Both the position numbers and the translations under genes were made by a program. A stretch of DNA of 64,000 nucleotides from Candidatus Methanoperedens nitratireducens (GTDB lineage Archaea > Halobacteriota > Methanosarcinia > Methanosarcinales > Methanoperedenaceae): the NCBI RefSeq assembly GCF_000685155.1, contig NZ_JMIY01000001.1:436332-500331 (forward strand). The letters run 5' to 3'. Shown piece by piece: positions 42,932 through 50,891 of this stretch (position 1 is the stretch's first letter; the number at the start of each line of letters is the position of its first letter). The notes under the pieces are model-generated. The model saw nothing but the letters and a program-made list of their open reading frames with translations, was not told the origin of the DNA and did not search any database.

Positions 42932-43949
42932 AGAAAATGATATCGCATACTTCTTCCACTTTTTCCCTGAATTCTTTCTGAGAAAAACCCATCATTGCCG
43001 CAGCAAACATGGCACCGCCTGCACCTACTCCTTCTTTTACATCACCCCTCTCATACATACGAAGTCCCCTGAGCCTTGAGCTTCCAAATCCCGGATCAGA
43101 GACAAATGCCTGGTAGCCCAGGATATCCGCCATTTCCCTAAAATTGGCACTTGGGTCGCTGGCAACATAACGGGTGGTAGCTATTGAGACATCCCTCTTC
43201 AATCCAAGAGCTTTTATTATACCCAGGACAGAGATCATCTGAGTCCCTCCAGCGAGGACTGTTTTTGTACAAAGCCCATCTACAAGTCCGGCTGCTGCTG
43301 CCATCATGGGATCGCCAAGACATTCGATAGCACGAAGAGGATTATTCTTTAAACTGCCAAAAGAGATCCCGGATCTCCTCATCCCCTCGCTTACCACTTT
43401 ATCCTTAACGGAAAGCGGGTTTTCGGGAAAACTGGATGAAACTTTACCATCATAGCCAAGGGCTCTCATCACGCCCATGGCTGTTGTAGTTCCACCAGGC
43501 ACGCTCTCACCTATTATCACAAAATCCGAGAGTTTTGCGATCTTCCTGCCAAAATTTTCTGATTTTTTGTATATGTCGGTAACCCCTGCAACTGCATGTC
43601 CATCTCGAATATCTCCACCCGGCTGCGCATTAATATCTATAGCAGGTATCCTGGGCCGAACATTCAGCCCTGAGTTGATAAAAAGACATGGAATCCCGGT
43701 AAGGAGCATTGATGCCCTGGTCAGTACTGCAGGAGTAGGAGCACCAGATGGCGTCATCGCCGGCTCACTGATGCTGATCGGCCTGCCTGTTTCAACCAGT
43801 TCTGCATCGGCAGCAGGTGTATAATCAGTAAGTTCAGGGGATTTTCCTGCCGCTGAGATATTCGGGATTTTAGCAGTCTCTGTGTTAGCAAGAATGCATA
43901 TGAAAAGAGGTCTTTTGGGATTGAAATCTGGATAGGGTTCTATCCACAT
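42921..43949 (-). CDS. CobT-like nicotinate-nucleotide phosphoribosyltransferase (archaeal, UPF0284)
   Basis: A 342-residue protein of the archaeal CobT-like family: FINSGLNVRPRIPAIDINAQPGGDI, VIIGESVPGGTTTAMGVMRALGY and GDPMMAAAAGLVDGL. It is expected to activate the lower-ligand base of the cobamide cofactor, which MtrA and CdhDE in this genome need. It lies 8 bp downstream of dnaG and may be read through from it. Confidence 0.88.
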   Translation of the reverse strand: MWIEPYPDFNPKRPLFICILANTETAKIPNISAAGKSPELTDYTPAADAELVETGRPISISEPAMTPSGAPTPAVLTRASMLLTGIPCLFINSGLNVRPRIPAIDINAQPGGDIRDGHAVAGVTDIYKKSENFGRKIAKLSDFVIIGESVPGGTTTAMGVMRALGYDGKVSSSFPENPLSVKDKVVSEGMRRSGISFGSLKNNPLRAIECLGDPMMAAAAGLVDGLCTKTVLAGGTQMISVLGIIKALGLKRDVSIATTRYVASDPSANFREMADILGYQAFVSDPGFGSSRLRGLRMYERGDVKEGVGAGGAMFAAAMMGFSQKEFREKVEEVCDIIFSIS

Positions 43950-43957
43950 CTTAATCC

Positions 43958-45268
43958 CTACAGTTCACTTGATGCCTCAATATGCATTGATGCCGGGCTT
44001 TTTACCACGTTTCCCATCTTCGCACCGATTAGATTTACTATTCCTTTTGCTGATGCAATATCTACTATCCTCTGGGTTATCACGCCATCAAATACCACAC
44101 TTGTGACATGGCCGTTGGATCCCTTCAATGCACTTGCAAGATCGCGGACTGGCACTTCATTTATGATGCTATTGCTCTCATCGAGCAGGCGCGCGCTCAG
44201 GGTTCCGCTCAATTGCTCGATATGTTCCTGGAATATACTCTCCTTCTCCTCTTTTTCTATCTCCTCTCTACCTTCTCTGATTTCTTCACTTATTTTAGGT
44301 CTGTCATGCTCAGCAATCTGTTCTAACACTATAAGCTCTTCTTTAGGTGACAGCTCTATTTCCTCAGAAACCACATGTTCGCTCTTTCCGCCAATCTTCT
44401 TCTTTGTTGCTTCTACAATTGCAACTCTTCTCTTTTTGCTGACCTGGTAATAATCAAGTGCCTGCTCAACAGGTACTTTCTGCCTTAATGACTTCAGGAT
44501 CTCCTTCTGCACAAGCTCTTCAACTCCCTTCCCATCAGGCGCGCGGGCAATATAATCCACATCCGCAACCTGAAGTAGCTCTTTGATTATCAGCTCTCCT
44601 CCCCTATCACCATCCGTGAAAGCTGTGACAGTCTTTTTCTTGCATAATTCTATTACAGGCTGAGGCACATTGGTCCCGCCTACTGCAATGGCATTCTTGA
44701 TCCCGTACCGCAGAAGATTCAACACATCTGCACGACCCTCAACTACAATTATAGCATCTGAATCAATGACATTTGGCCCCATGGGGATATTCTCTTTCCC
44801 GTATGCTGTGATCTCCTCGATCCTTAGGGACTGCCTCACCTCATCTGTAATCTCCTGGCTCTCAGGCAGCATCTCATCGAACATTTCATGGAGGATCTGC
44901 TTTGCGCGCTCTATGACTTTTTTTCTTTTTGAGGTCCTAACATCTTCTATCTTTGAGATGTTGATGTTGGCAATGCATGGCCCTATCCTGTCAATAGTCT
45001 CAAGACTGGATGCAAGGACTGCTGTCTCAACCTTATCAAGGCTTGATGGTATTTCTATTGTCCCTATTGATTTTCCCATATTTGACTTAATGTTAACCTC
45101 CAGCCTTCCTATCCTGCCGCTCCTCTGGAGCTCTCTCAGGTCAAGGTCGGCACCGATCAAACCCTCTGTCTGTCCAAATATCGCACCGATAACATCCGGG
45201 CGCTCTATGACTCCGTCAGCTTTTATTCTAGCATGAATGATATATTTTGTTGTATCTGAATTTTGCAT
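43958..45268 (-). CDS. dnaG: Archaeal DnaG (TOPRIM protein)
   Basis: A 436-residue protein with archaeal DnaG organisation: an N-terminal helical region, then a TOPRIM domain with [15 protein letters not shown] and [12 protein letters not shown], and a Glu/Lys-rich C-terminal half with a small conserved end. Archaeal DnaG associates with the exosome and can act as a primase in vitro. The start is [14 protein letters not shown], with GGGAGGGTAC upstream. Confidence 0.93.
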   Translation of the reverse strand: MQNSDTTKYIIHARIKADGVIERPDVIGAIFGQTEGLIGADLDLRELQRSGRIGRLEVNIKSNMGKSIGTIEIPSSLDKVETAVLASSLETIDRIGPCIANINISKIEDVRTSKRKKVIERAKQILHEMFDEMLPESQEITDEVRQSLRIEEITAYGKENIPMGPNVIDSDAIIVVEGRADVLNLLRYGIKNAIAVGGTNVPQPVIELCKKKTVTAFTDGDRGGELIIKELLQVADVDYIARAPDGKGVEELVQKEILKSLRQKVPVEQALDYYQVSKKRRVAIVEATKKKIGGKSEHVVSEEIELSPKEELIVLEQIAEHDRPKISEEIREGREEIEKEEKESIFQEHIEQLSGTLSARLLDESNSIINEVPVRDLASALKGSNGHVTSVVFDGVITQRIVDIASAKGIVNLIGAKMGNVVKSPASMHIEASSEL

Positions 45269-45597
45269 ATAATGTACCCTCCCTTCGAATAGTAGTTAGA
45301 AAAAAAACTCTGTTAGCCTGTGCTTGGCAGGCCAGTTATGGCATCCTTTATAGTATAACTAATGAGTACTACATTAGTATTTGCCATCATTATTTTTCAT
45401 CTCGAACTGGAAATGACATTCAATTTTGTAATATCAAGTCACAATTGTACGTTGATTTTGCGTAATTATAAATATCTAACTACTTTTCTCTGGATGATTA
45501 TTTGCATTGATGAATATCTAATTGCACCTATGCAAGTCACCTTATAATAGTATGAATTCCCTTAAAAACGTTGTGGTTCTAAATTTTTTGTGAATTT
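45269..45597. other. 329-bp intergenic region upstream of dnaG
   Basis: AT-rich gap between two same-strand genes. It holds the dnaG ribosome-binding site, a small GCCTG/CAGGC hairpin near 45316-45332, a CTAATG/CATTAG inverted repeat near 45359-45377 and several TATA-like stretches. No coding sequence is convincing in either direction. Confidence 0.5.
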
Positions 45598-46017
45598 CTA
45601 TTTTTTATCCTGTAGTTCGTATCTTAGCTTATTAACGTAATTATTAAGGCTTTCAACATCTTTAATTCTTTTTTTCACAAGATTCCGTATCTTTGAGCGT
45701 ATATCTGTATTTGGCATAATACCATCGGTCAGAAGATAATAGATTATCTTCCGAGCCATTATACCACCTTTTTTATCCCAGTCTGTCAATAGAATAATCT
45801 CCTTCCCACTCTTTGATAACAGTTCTGTGAATTCAAGCAATGGCTGCTGGGAGGCAAGCCTTATATCACCTTTTATTCCAAGAGACCGCAGCGATTCTAC
45901 ATCCCGCCTTCCCTCAACTACAATGATCGCCCCGCTGTCAGCAAGTGTTTTAAGCTCTAAAATAATTTCTTCTATGCTTTCAAGACGTTCAATATCTTCG
46001 AGTGTTTTAATATTCAT
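45598..46017 (-). CDS. Small TOPRIM-domain protein (UPF0292-like)
   Basis: A 139-residue stand-alone TOPRIM domain: [19 protein letters not shown] with the catalytic Glu, and LLTDWDKKGG with the Asp pair, followed by a basic helical C-terminus. Related bacterial proteins include the 5S rRNA maturase family; archaeal members are uncharacterised. It overlaps the upstream DUF167 gene by 4 bp. Confidence 0.8.
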   Translation of the reverse strand: MNIKTLEDIERLESIEEIILELKTLADSGAIIVVEGRRDVESLRSLGIKGDIRLASQQPLLEFTELLSKSGKEIILLTDWDKKGGIMARKIIYYLLTDGIMPNTDIRSKIRNLVKKRIKDVESLNNYVNKLRYELQDKK

Positions 46018-46313
46018 CTTTCAGTTAAAACCTTCAAAATCTCCTGAGCCCTTACTCCGATTATCTTCACAGATTTTCGACTACTGGTTAAACCTGCGAC
46101 TATTTGAATATTTCTGGAGCTAACATTCAACAGACCTGATAAAAACGATATAAGCTGGTCATTCGCTCTTCCTTTCTCTGCTCTCTCTGATAATCGGATC
46201 TCTATACGCTTGCGCCATGGGTTATATCCACTCACATCAGTCTCTTTCGCACCTGGTGAGATCTCAAGGTCAAGTATGACACCATCCCTGACCTGTTTAA
46301 CTGCATCTTTCAT
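46014..46313 (-). CDS. DUF167 (YggU) family protein
   Basis: About 99 residues from the ATG MKDAVKQ. It matches the YggU/UPF0235 pattern: GVILDLEISPGAKETDV, RIEIRLSERAEKGRANDQLISFLSGLL and GLTSSRKSVKIIG. Members are small, conserved across life and of unknown function. It is coupled to the TOPRIM gene by ATGA overlap. Confidence 0.85.
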   Translation of the reverse strand: MKDAVKQVRDGVILDLEISPGAKETDVSGYNPWRKRIEIRLSERAEKGRANDQLISFLSGLLNVSSRNIQIVAGLTSSRKSVKIIGVRAQEILKVLTER

Positions 46314-46366
46314 TATGCATATCATCAACAAACTAATATATACAGCTATTCCAAATCTAATAGATT

Positions 46367-47191
46367 ATGATCCATCTTGGTAAGATCGCTTTTGCTAACT
46401 GCGATTTCCCCTATTACGCCATTGAGCACGGCAGGATAGAAGTACCTGATATCAGCATTACGCAGGCACACCCGGTCGAACTTGCGCGCAGGCTGTTCAA
46501 AGGCGAACTTGATATCAGCCCCATCTCCTCGATCATGTACGGAAAACGAGATGATCTCCTGATACTGCCTGACCTTTCCATTACATCCAATGATTTCACT
46601 AAGAGTGTATTGATATGCTCAAATGGAAAGCTTGAGCTCTCGGATCTTGAGGGAAAAACACTCTGCATTCCCGAAACAACTGCGAGTTCGGCTACATTGG
46701 TCAGAATTATACTCTCGCTTAAGGACATAGATGTTAAAATCAAGCACTGTTCTGGGACAGATATCGATCTGATGCTGAAGAAAGGGGATGCGGCTCTGTT
46801 GATTGGCGATAGCGCGATTCATGCCATAGGAAAATATCGTATTATTGCAGATCTGGGCAACGAATGGAAGAAGATCACAGGTAAAAAAATGGTTTATGCA
46901 TTATGGGTCGTCAGGAAGGACTTCGCAATACACCATCCAGATAAGGTGAAAGGTGTGCTGAAAGCACTTCTTGAATCAAAGGAATATGCTTATAAAAACA
47001 TTAATGAAATAGCTAATTATATAGCCAATGAGAAAAATATTGATTGCGGATTTATGCGAGAATACCTACATACATTGAATTATGATCTTGATGCAGATAG
47101 TGTAGAGAGCCTTCGGCTTTATTTTAAATATGCAGAGGATTGCGGGATTATAGATGATGTTAAACTCAGATTTTTTAATAAGCCGGATTGA
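46367..47191 (+). CDS. mqnA: MqnA-like chorismate dehydratase (futalosine menaquinone pathway)
   Basis: A 274-residue protein of the MqnA/MqnD fold: LGKIAFANCDFPYYAIEHG, GELDISPISSIMYGKRDD, TASSATLVRIIL and ALLIGDSAIHAIGKYRIIADLG. MqnA converts chorismate to 3-enolpyruvylbenzoate, the first step of futalosine-route menaquinone synthesis. MqnD is a close relative, but LPDLSI and DSAI segments fit MqnA. A TATA-like AATATATAC about 25 nt before the ATG implies a leaderless mRNA. Other mqn genes are not in this window. Confidence 0.82.
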   Translation: MIHLGKIAFANCDFPYYAIEHGRIEVPDISITQAHPVELARRLFKGELDISPISSIMYGKRDDLLILPDLSITSNDFTKSVLICSNGKLELSDLEGKTLCIPETTASSATLVRIILSLKDIDVKIKHCSGTDIDLMLKKGDAALLIGDSAIHAIGKYRIIADLGNEWKKITGKKMVYALWVVRKDFAIHHPDKVKGVLKALLESKEYAYKNINEIANYIANEKNIDCGFMREYLHTLNYDLDADSVESLRLYFKYAEDCGIIDDVKLRFFNKPD

Positions 47192-47209
47192 GATATTGAG
47201 GTGATATAG

Positions 47210-47608
47210 ATGGTTAAAATATGGGTACTGTGTTTATCCCTGTTGATTGCAGCCCTGTCAGGTTGCGTTTATCTGGAAACAGAACCAGTGACAAACACCA
47301 CCGTGGATCAGACACCGATAACTACTCCTGAGATTACCCCGGAGTTCCCGATCTCTGAGCCTACTACAGTCTATGTTGAAATAAAAGGTTCATCATTTAA
47401 TCCACCTGAGTGGAGGGTAATAAAAAATACGACTGTGATATGGAAGAATATGGATAGTGCACAGCACATAATAAATGTAGATGATATCACATCACCGCCA
47501 CTGGATAAGAGAGATACATGGAATTACACGTTCAATAGAACCGGAACTTTTGAATACAGTTGCTCAAGCCATCCTTTCATGCCGCATGGTCGCATAATCG
47601 TAGATTGA
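47210..47608 (+). CDS. Cupredoxin-domain lipoprotein (blue copper)
   Basis: A 132-residue protein. It has a lipoprotein signal (ALSGC, lipidated Cys at 19), a Thr/Pro-rich linker and a plastocyanin/halocyanin-like domain with type-1 copper ligands His86, Cys118, His121 and Met124 (SAQH and YSCSSHPFM). It should be membrane-anchored on the outside and carry electrons. A perfect GAGGTGAT precedes the ATG. It may be co-transcribed with mqnA, 18 bp upstream, which links a quinone gene to an electron carrier. Confidence 0.88.
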   Translation: MVKIWVLCLSLLIAALSGCVYLETEPVTNTTVDQTPITTPEITPEFPISEPTTVYVEIKGSSFNPPEWRVIKNTTVIWKNMDSAQHIINVDDITSPPLDKRDTWNYTFNRTGTFEYSCSSHPFMPHGRIIVD

Positions 47609-47635
47609 TAACTATATATTTCATAACTTTTATCA

Positions 47636-48763
47636 ATGTATATAATGCTTGATCTACTTGACTGCTTAATACTTCAGGATATAGAACAGGTTGGTTCTGA
47701 GATAATTTTAAAATTAAATAGTAGATTTGAATCCATAGACGATATCTGGGAGAGTCCCCGATCAGAACTTGAGGATATAATTGGCGGAGGTGAAGTAGTT
47801 AATAATATCTTAAAATCAAAATCTATTGATAAGAAGAAGTATGCCTCATCCATCAATCTGGCAAGAGGGAAGGGTATTCAGATATACTGCATTTTTGATG
47901 AAGAGTATCCAGGCGTACTTAAAGATTTAAAAGACCCACCTCCTGTGTTGTATATCAAAGGAGAACTACCAGAAGATATTAATAAGAATGTTGCTATTAC
48001 AGGGGCCAGAAATATTACCCATCACGGGAACCGATTGACAAGAGATTGTGGTAAAACCCTTGCTGAGAATGGATATATTGTTATTAGTGGATTATCCAGG
48101 GGAGCCGATACTGCAGCACATTTAGGCGCACTGGATGGAGGAGGAAGGACAATAGCAGTATTAGGTAGCGGGGTCGATGAGATATACCCATCCGAGAATG
48201 ATGAACTATCAAAAGACATAGTCAATAATGGGGGCGCCCTAATCTCAGAATCACCGCCGGGTGCTGGATGTCAGGATCTCAGGTTAAAAGAAAGAAATAG
48301 ACTCATTAGCTGTTTGAGTAAGGCTGTAATTGCAGCCGAGGTTAAAGAGAAAACAGGGACATCAATTGCAGTGCAGCATGCTGTTCAACTTGGAAGGAAA
48401 ATATTCGTAATACCTGTCCTGAGGGAATCAAGTACCAATTATACAAATTATCAGAAAGATCTTGTTTATCTGGGAGCAATCAATGTTTTAGACCCGGCTG
48501 ATGTATTAAATAATCTTCTAAATGATAGAGGATATATAGAGGTCAGTGATTTTCTCCATTTTATAAGCAATGATTTTAAAATTAATTATAACGAAATAGC
48601 AGAAAAAGAGACAAAATTAAATAGCATCCCTGAAACAGATGATAACAATGAGCGGTTTATTCTCAAGGACAGTATCAGCAGCACAAAGAAGGAGGATAAA
48701 AGAAAAGGAAAGAAGAAACATATAGAGGGAGATAAAATAACAAAGCTGTCTATGTACTCATAG
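47636..48763 (+). CDS. dprA: DprA/Smf-family DNA-processing protein
   Basis: A 375-residue protein. A helical N-terminal region is followed by the DprA Rossmann domain: AITGARNITHHGNRLT-like, ISGLSRGADTAAHLGAL, AVLGSGVDEIYPSEN and SESPPGAG, LKERNRLISCLS. The C-terminal 60 residues are charged and Lys-rich. DprA protects incoming single-stranded DNA and loads recombinase in bacteria; the archaeal role is unproven. Its stop codon is 6 bp from the left attachment site of the integrated element. Confidence 0.88.
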   Translation: MYIMLDLLDCLILQDIEQVGSEIILKLNSRFESIDDIWESPRSELEDIIGGGEVVNNILKSKSIDKKKYASSINLARGKGIQIYCIFDEEYPGVLKDLKDPPPVLYIKGELPEDINKNVAITGARNITHHGNRLTRDCGKTLAENGYIVISGLSRGADTAAHLGALDGGGRTIAVLGSGVDEIYPSENDELSKDIVNNGGALISESPPGAGCQDLRLKERNRLISCLSKAVIAAEVKEKTGTSIAVQHAVQLGRKIFVIPVLRESSTNYTNYQKDLVYLGAINVLDPADVLNNLLNDRGYIEVSDFLHFISNDFKINYNEIAEKETKLNSIPETDDNNERFILKDSISSTKKEDKRKGKKKHIEGDKITKLSMYS

Positions 48764-48769
48764 TTCATT

Positions 48770-48786
48770 AATCCATATATAGATTA
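48770..48786. repeat. attL: left 17-bp attachment repeat
   Basis: AATCCATATATAGATTA, identical to 60407-60423. With the preceding T the core is nearly palindromic (TAATC/GATTA arms), as is usual for tyrosine recombinase crossover sites. It lies 6 bp past the dprA stop. Confidence 0.85.
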
Positions 48787-48832
48787 GTCAATGTATGTTG
48801 TTTTTCAAAAGATTATTTTCAGCTTCGTTCCC

Positions 48833-48853
48833 GATTATTTCCCGGCAAATAAA
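48833..48853. repeat. Element-internal TTATTTCCC motif, copy 1
   Basis: GATTATTTCCCGGCAAATAA plus A, a 21-nt exact match to 56526-56546. Inverted TTATTT/AAATAA arms flank a GC-rich centre. This copy is non-coding, 47 bp inside attL. Confidence 0.6.
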
Positions 48854-48873
48854 AGAAGAAAAGAAAAACTAAA

Positions 48874-48947
48874 CCGTGCTGCTTTCGTGCCTGGCCAACG
48901 AAGGTGGGGACGGTAAAAAAAAGAAGCCAGGTTGCACGACAGCACGG
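48874..48947 (-). ncRNA. T-run/C-rich-loop stem-loop, copy D, at the element's left end
   Basis: Three stacked stems: CCGTGCTG/CAGCACGG (48874-48881, 48940-48947), TCGTGC/GCACGA (48885-48890, 48934-48939) and CTGGC/GCCAG (48891-48895, 48926-48930). Read on the reverse strand, the 30-nt loop is TTCTTTTTTTT, then ACCGTCCCCACC, the same order as copies A to C. It lies 15 bp downstream of the last reverse-strand gene of the element, so it may be the 3' structure of that transcript. Confidence 0.5.
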
Positions 48948-48961
48948 CTTTACGTTCACAT

Positions 48962-49318
48962 TCACAGCTTCAAGCTCATCGATTCCTTGATACTCTCGCG
49001 GTCTATACCGATCACAGGCACTGCTGACAGCTCGTCATGCATCAGGTTCAGGTAGTGGATCATCTGCTCTGTTACGATTTGATCCATGTCCTCGTCTGAG
49101 AGCTCGTAGATCCTCTGCAGCTCCTGCCAGAACTGCGCGTATTGCTTCGGTAACTTTAACTGCGTTTGTGGTGGTGGGGGGGCCTCGCTTCCGCTTCCAC
49201 GATCCTTCATGAGCACACGGACAGCCATACCAAGCGCCGCTCGCTCGTGTGGTGTTACGTCTTTGGCGCTCATGCTTTCCAGCAGTATAACCGCTTCATC
49301 GGCAGAAAGTATTTTCAT
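48962..49318 (-). CDS. Element protein of unknown function, N-terminus shared with neighbour
   Basis: A 118-residue protein. Residues 1-36 (MKILSADEAVILLESMSAKD, then HERAALGMAVRVL) are similar to the small protein encoded just upstream, so an N-terminal module is duplicated. A proline stretch (APPPPQ) joins it to a helical C-terminal half. I recognise no family. It overlaps the upstream gene by 4 bp and is the last gene of the reverse-strand operon. Confidence 0.55.
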   Translation of the reverse strand: MKILSADEAVILLESMSAKDVTPHERAALGMAVRVLMKDRGSGSEAPPPPQTQLKLPKQYAQFWQELQRIYELSDEDMDQIVTEQMIHYLNLMHDELSAVPVIGIDRESIKESMSLKL

Positions 49319-49461
49319 GTCACTTCCTCGCTTGCCAGTTTCTCGATGGTTGTGATAGCCGTCACGGCCATGCTAATCGCCTCGCGCTCTAAATCTGTCA
49401 AGTCGTACTTGGCCAGGTTCTTTAACAAAATGGTGGCTTCCTGGGCTGTGAGTGTGTTCAT
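49315..49461 (-). CDS. Small element protein (48 residues), paralogue of the next gene's N-terminus
   Basis: Starts MNTLTAQEATILLKNLAKYD with GGAGAG just upstream; the longer frame to 49626 is a shadow of the neighbour. It aligns by eye with the first 36 residues of the downstream protein: both have ADEA/AQEA, ILL, a polar turn, then ERxAxxMAV. It overlaps both neighbours by ATGA, which supports real translation. Confidence 0.55.
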   Translation of the reverse strand: MNTLTAQEATILLKNLAKYDLTDLEREAISMAVTAITTIEKLASEEVT

Positions 49462-49697
49462 GATCTCTCCTGCTCTTCGTCGTGCTCGCCATACTGCTTC
49501 TCTTTCTTCCATTCCTCGCAGAGCTCTGTGATAGACCGCCGTAGGTATCTCAGCGTGTTGCCCTTCGACGGTGCAGGAGCATCCTCCAGAGCTGCGCCCA
49601 TTGAACCGTATGCACGGCAGAGCCAATCCTGGAACGCTCCTGCAGGCAGCTTCTGGGCCTCTTTGAATACATCGTGGAATTCACCCAATTGCCTCAC
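49458..49697 (-). CDS. Small element protein (79 residues)
   Basis: Starts at GTG (MRQLGEFHDVFKEAQ), coupled to the upstream gene by a GTGA overlap. Mostly helical and charged at the C-terminus, without a family match that I know. It is part of the tightly overlapped leftmost reverse-strand operon. Confidence 0.5.
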   Translation of the reverse strand: MRQLGEFHDVFKEAQKLPAGAFQDWLCRAYGSMGAALEDAPAPSKGNTLRYLRRSITELCEEWKKEKQYGEHDEEQERS

Positions 49698-49858
49698 CTC
49701 CCTTCTTCTTTTTTCTGCTTCTGTTCCTGTTCGCTGCGGATCCTCTCAACACATAGAACCACGCGCTCGTACTGCTCCTCATTCAAGCAAAAGTGCTGCA
49801 TGAGGTCTGCTTTAGTTGCACCTTCACGCATGAGCTGAGAGAAAGAATGAGAGGTCAC
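49694..49858 (-). CDS. Small element protein (54 residues)
   Basis: A 54-codon frame from a GTG at 49858 that overlaps the upstream stop (GTGA). It ends at 49694 overlapping the next GTG. The sequence has ATKADLMQHFCLNEEQYERVV and a Lys/Glu/Gln-rich helical tail. No family is recognised. The chain of overlaps on both sides is the main evidence. Confidence 0.5.
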   Translation of the reverse strand: MTSHSFSQLMREGATKADLMQHFCLNEEQYERVVLCVERIRSEQEQKQKKEEGR

Positions 49859-50007
49859 AGATCCACCCCCATGCCCTCCAGCTCGATCTCATAGCCGCGC
49901 ATTGTATTTGAGAAATCATCCCATGTTATTCTGCCATGAGAAAGCATCTGTTCGCCTGCTATCCGTGCAGCACGGAAAGCCTTTTTTACTTCGCTTACGT
50001 TATTCAT
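49855..50007 (-). CDS. Small element protein (50 residues), first gene of left operon
   Basis: Starts MNNVSEVKKAFRAARIAGEQ with a GGAGG 7 bp upstream; the longer frame to 50097 runs through the operator and is rejected. The helical pattern GEQMLSHGRITWDDFSNTMRGYE is probably a small DNA- or protein-binding fold. It is divergent from the AbrB-like gene and shares its control region. Confidence 0.55.
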   Translation of the reverse strand: MNNVSEVKKAFRAARIAGEQMLSHGRITWDDFSNTMRGYEIELEGMGVDL

Positions 50008-50081
50008 TTCGTTATACCTCCATTGGTGTAACCGCTGCCTGGTATCTTTGGTGAGAGACAGGCAGTGATTACTTTCATATA

Positions 50082-50160
50082 TGGTGAATTTCACCACAAT
50101 GTCTTTATTCTACACAATGCTTATATACTTTATGGTGAAATATGGTTTAAAATGGTGAAT
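50082..50160. promoter_or_regulatory. Divergent control region with TGGTGAA operators
   Basis: A 15-bp palindrome TGGTGAATTTCACCA (50082-50096) and further TGGTGAA half-sites at about 50133 and 50154 flank a TATA-like box (GCTTATATACTT, about 50119-50130). The start predicted from that box falls at the AbrB-like start codon, so that mRNA is leaderless. The arrangement suggests autorepression by the AbrB-like protein and control of both divergent operons, a likely lysogeny-style switch. Confidence 0.55.
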
Positions 50161-50313
50161 ATGACAAAGACGATAATTCAAATAAAAGACGCAACTCAAA
50201 GGCGTGTTGTGATTCCTAAAGAAGTGTGGGATATCGAAGGACTGCAAAAGGACGATTACATTGAGATCGACATCAAGAAGATTGAAAAGCCGAAACAGGA
50301 GCCAACAGCATGA
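50152..50313 (+). CDS. AbrB/SpoVT-like swapped-hairpin transcription factor
   Basis: A 53-residue protein (ATG at 50152; ATG at 50161 also possible). IQIKDATQRRVVIPKEVWDIEGLQKDDYIEIDI is the swapped-hairpin AbrB DNA-binding pattern (RRVVIPKEVW, then KDDYIEI). It lies just after the palindromic operators and is the first gene of the short forward-strand unit. It is a good candidate for the element's regulator. It overlaps the next small gene by ATGA. Confidence 0.75.
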   Translation: MVNMTKTIIQIKDATQRRVVIPKEVWDIEGLQKDDYIEIDIKKIEKPKQEPTA

Positions 50314-50408
50314 CCACAGAAGACCACGATATCCTTGTGCGGTTGAACGCAAAGATAGACACTGCGCTGCAGATCCTGGAAGAAGGAAAGCCGAAGCAGG
50401 GATCATAA
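50310..50408 (+). CDS. Very small element protein (32 residues)
   Basis: A 32-codon frame starting inside the AbrB-like stop (ATGA). The product is charged and helical (NAKIDTALQILEEGKPKQ). Only the coupling and the clean frame support it. It could modify or partner the upstream regulator. Confidence 0.4.
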   Translation: MTTEDHDILVRLNAKIDTALQILEEGKPKQGS

Positions 50409-50413
50409 AAATC

Positions 50414-50536
50414 ATGATGGACATGGATCACGTCTGTAGACGTTTGCATCCTAATTGCAAAGGCGATTGCAACAAATGCATCATGGATGCCTATGAAATA
50501 GAAAAGCGGTTGCGCGAAGAGGGTACTATTTTTTAA
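50414..50536 (+). CDS. Small Cys-rich element protein (40 residues)
   Basis: A 40-codon frame 5 bp after the previous stop. The four Cys (VCRRLHPNCKGDCNKCIM) look like a small zinc-binding site. It ends in a helical charged tail followed by T6. Third gene of the forward unit. Confidence 0.5.
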   Translation: MMDMDHVCRRLHPNCKGDCNKCIMDAYEIEKRLREEGTIF

Positions 50537-50570
50537 TTTTGTCTCAAAAAGCTGCATTTTGAAAGAGCAT

Positions 50571-50815
50571 TTACACAGCTGAGCCTCCAGGATGCGATAT
50601 ACTGCATGATCTCCAGGCAGGACATGGTCTGATACCTGTGGAATGGCTGGTAGCAATGCCCTCCACCTCATCAACCACCACAATAACCAGAACCTGGCCA
50701 TCACTCAGGCACCCCTCAAAATCAATTTCTTCCAGGCTGCCGTTAAAAGCTTTCAAGCGTTCTACAGCCTGACGATACAATCATGCTCCCGTGGTAAAAA
50801 GCGCCCATATCGCAT
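50571..50815 (-). pseudogene. Possible frameshifted small element gene
   Basis: On the reverse strand an ATG at 50813-50815 starts MRYGRFLPREHDCIVRL and stops after 17 codons. The adjacent frame continues in coding style with VERLKAFNGSLEEIDFEG and VLVIVVVDEVEGIATSHST to a stop at 50571. Joining them needs one frameshift near 50765-50790. A third frame also stays open past the end. I take it as a decayed gene; a TTG-started 69-residue ORF is the alternative. Confidence 0.35.
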
Positions 50816-50860
50816 CCTGAGCAATATACTTTCTAACAGTGTGAAAAGAATGAAAAACAA

Positions 50861-50877
50861 TTATTTCCCAGGAAATA
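50861..50877. repeat. Element-internal TTATTTCCC motif, copy 2
   Basis: TTATTTCCCAGGAAATA in the gap between small genes, close to copies at 48833, 55095 and 56526. Non-coding here. Confidence 0.5.
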
Positions 50878-50891
50878 CTTACTGCAGTAGA

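Noticed and set aside
44670..45236. 188-codon frame opposite dnaG
   Set aside because: Ser/Ile-rich translation typical of an antisense shadow; dnaG on the other strand has clear TOPRIM motifs.
49462..49626. 55-residue N-terminal extension of the 48-residue element protein
   Set aside because: It overlaps a better-supported coupled gene in another frame, and GGAGAG sits right before the internal ATG.
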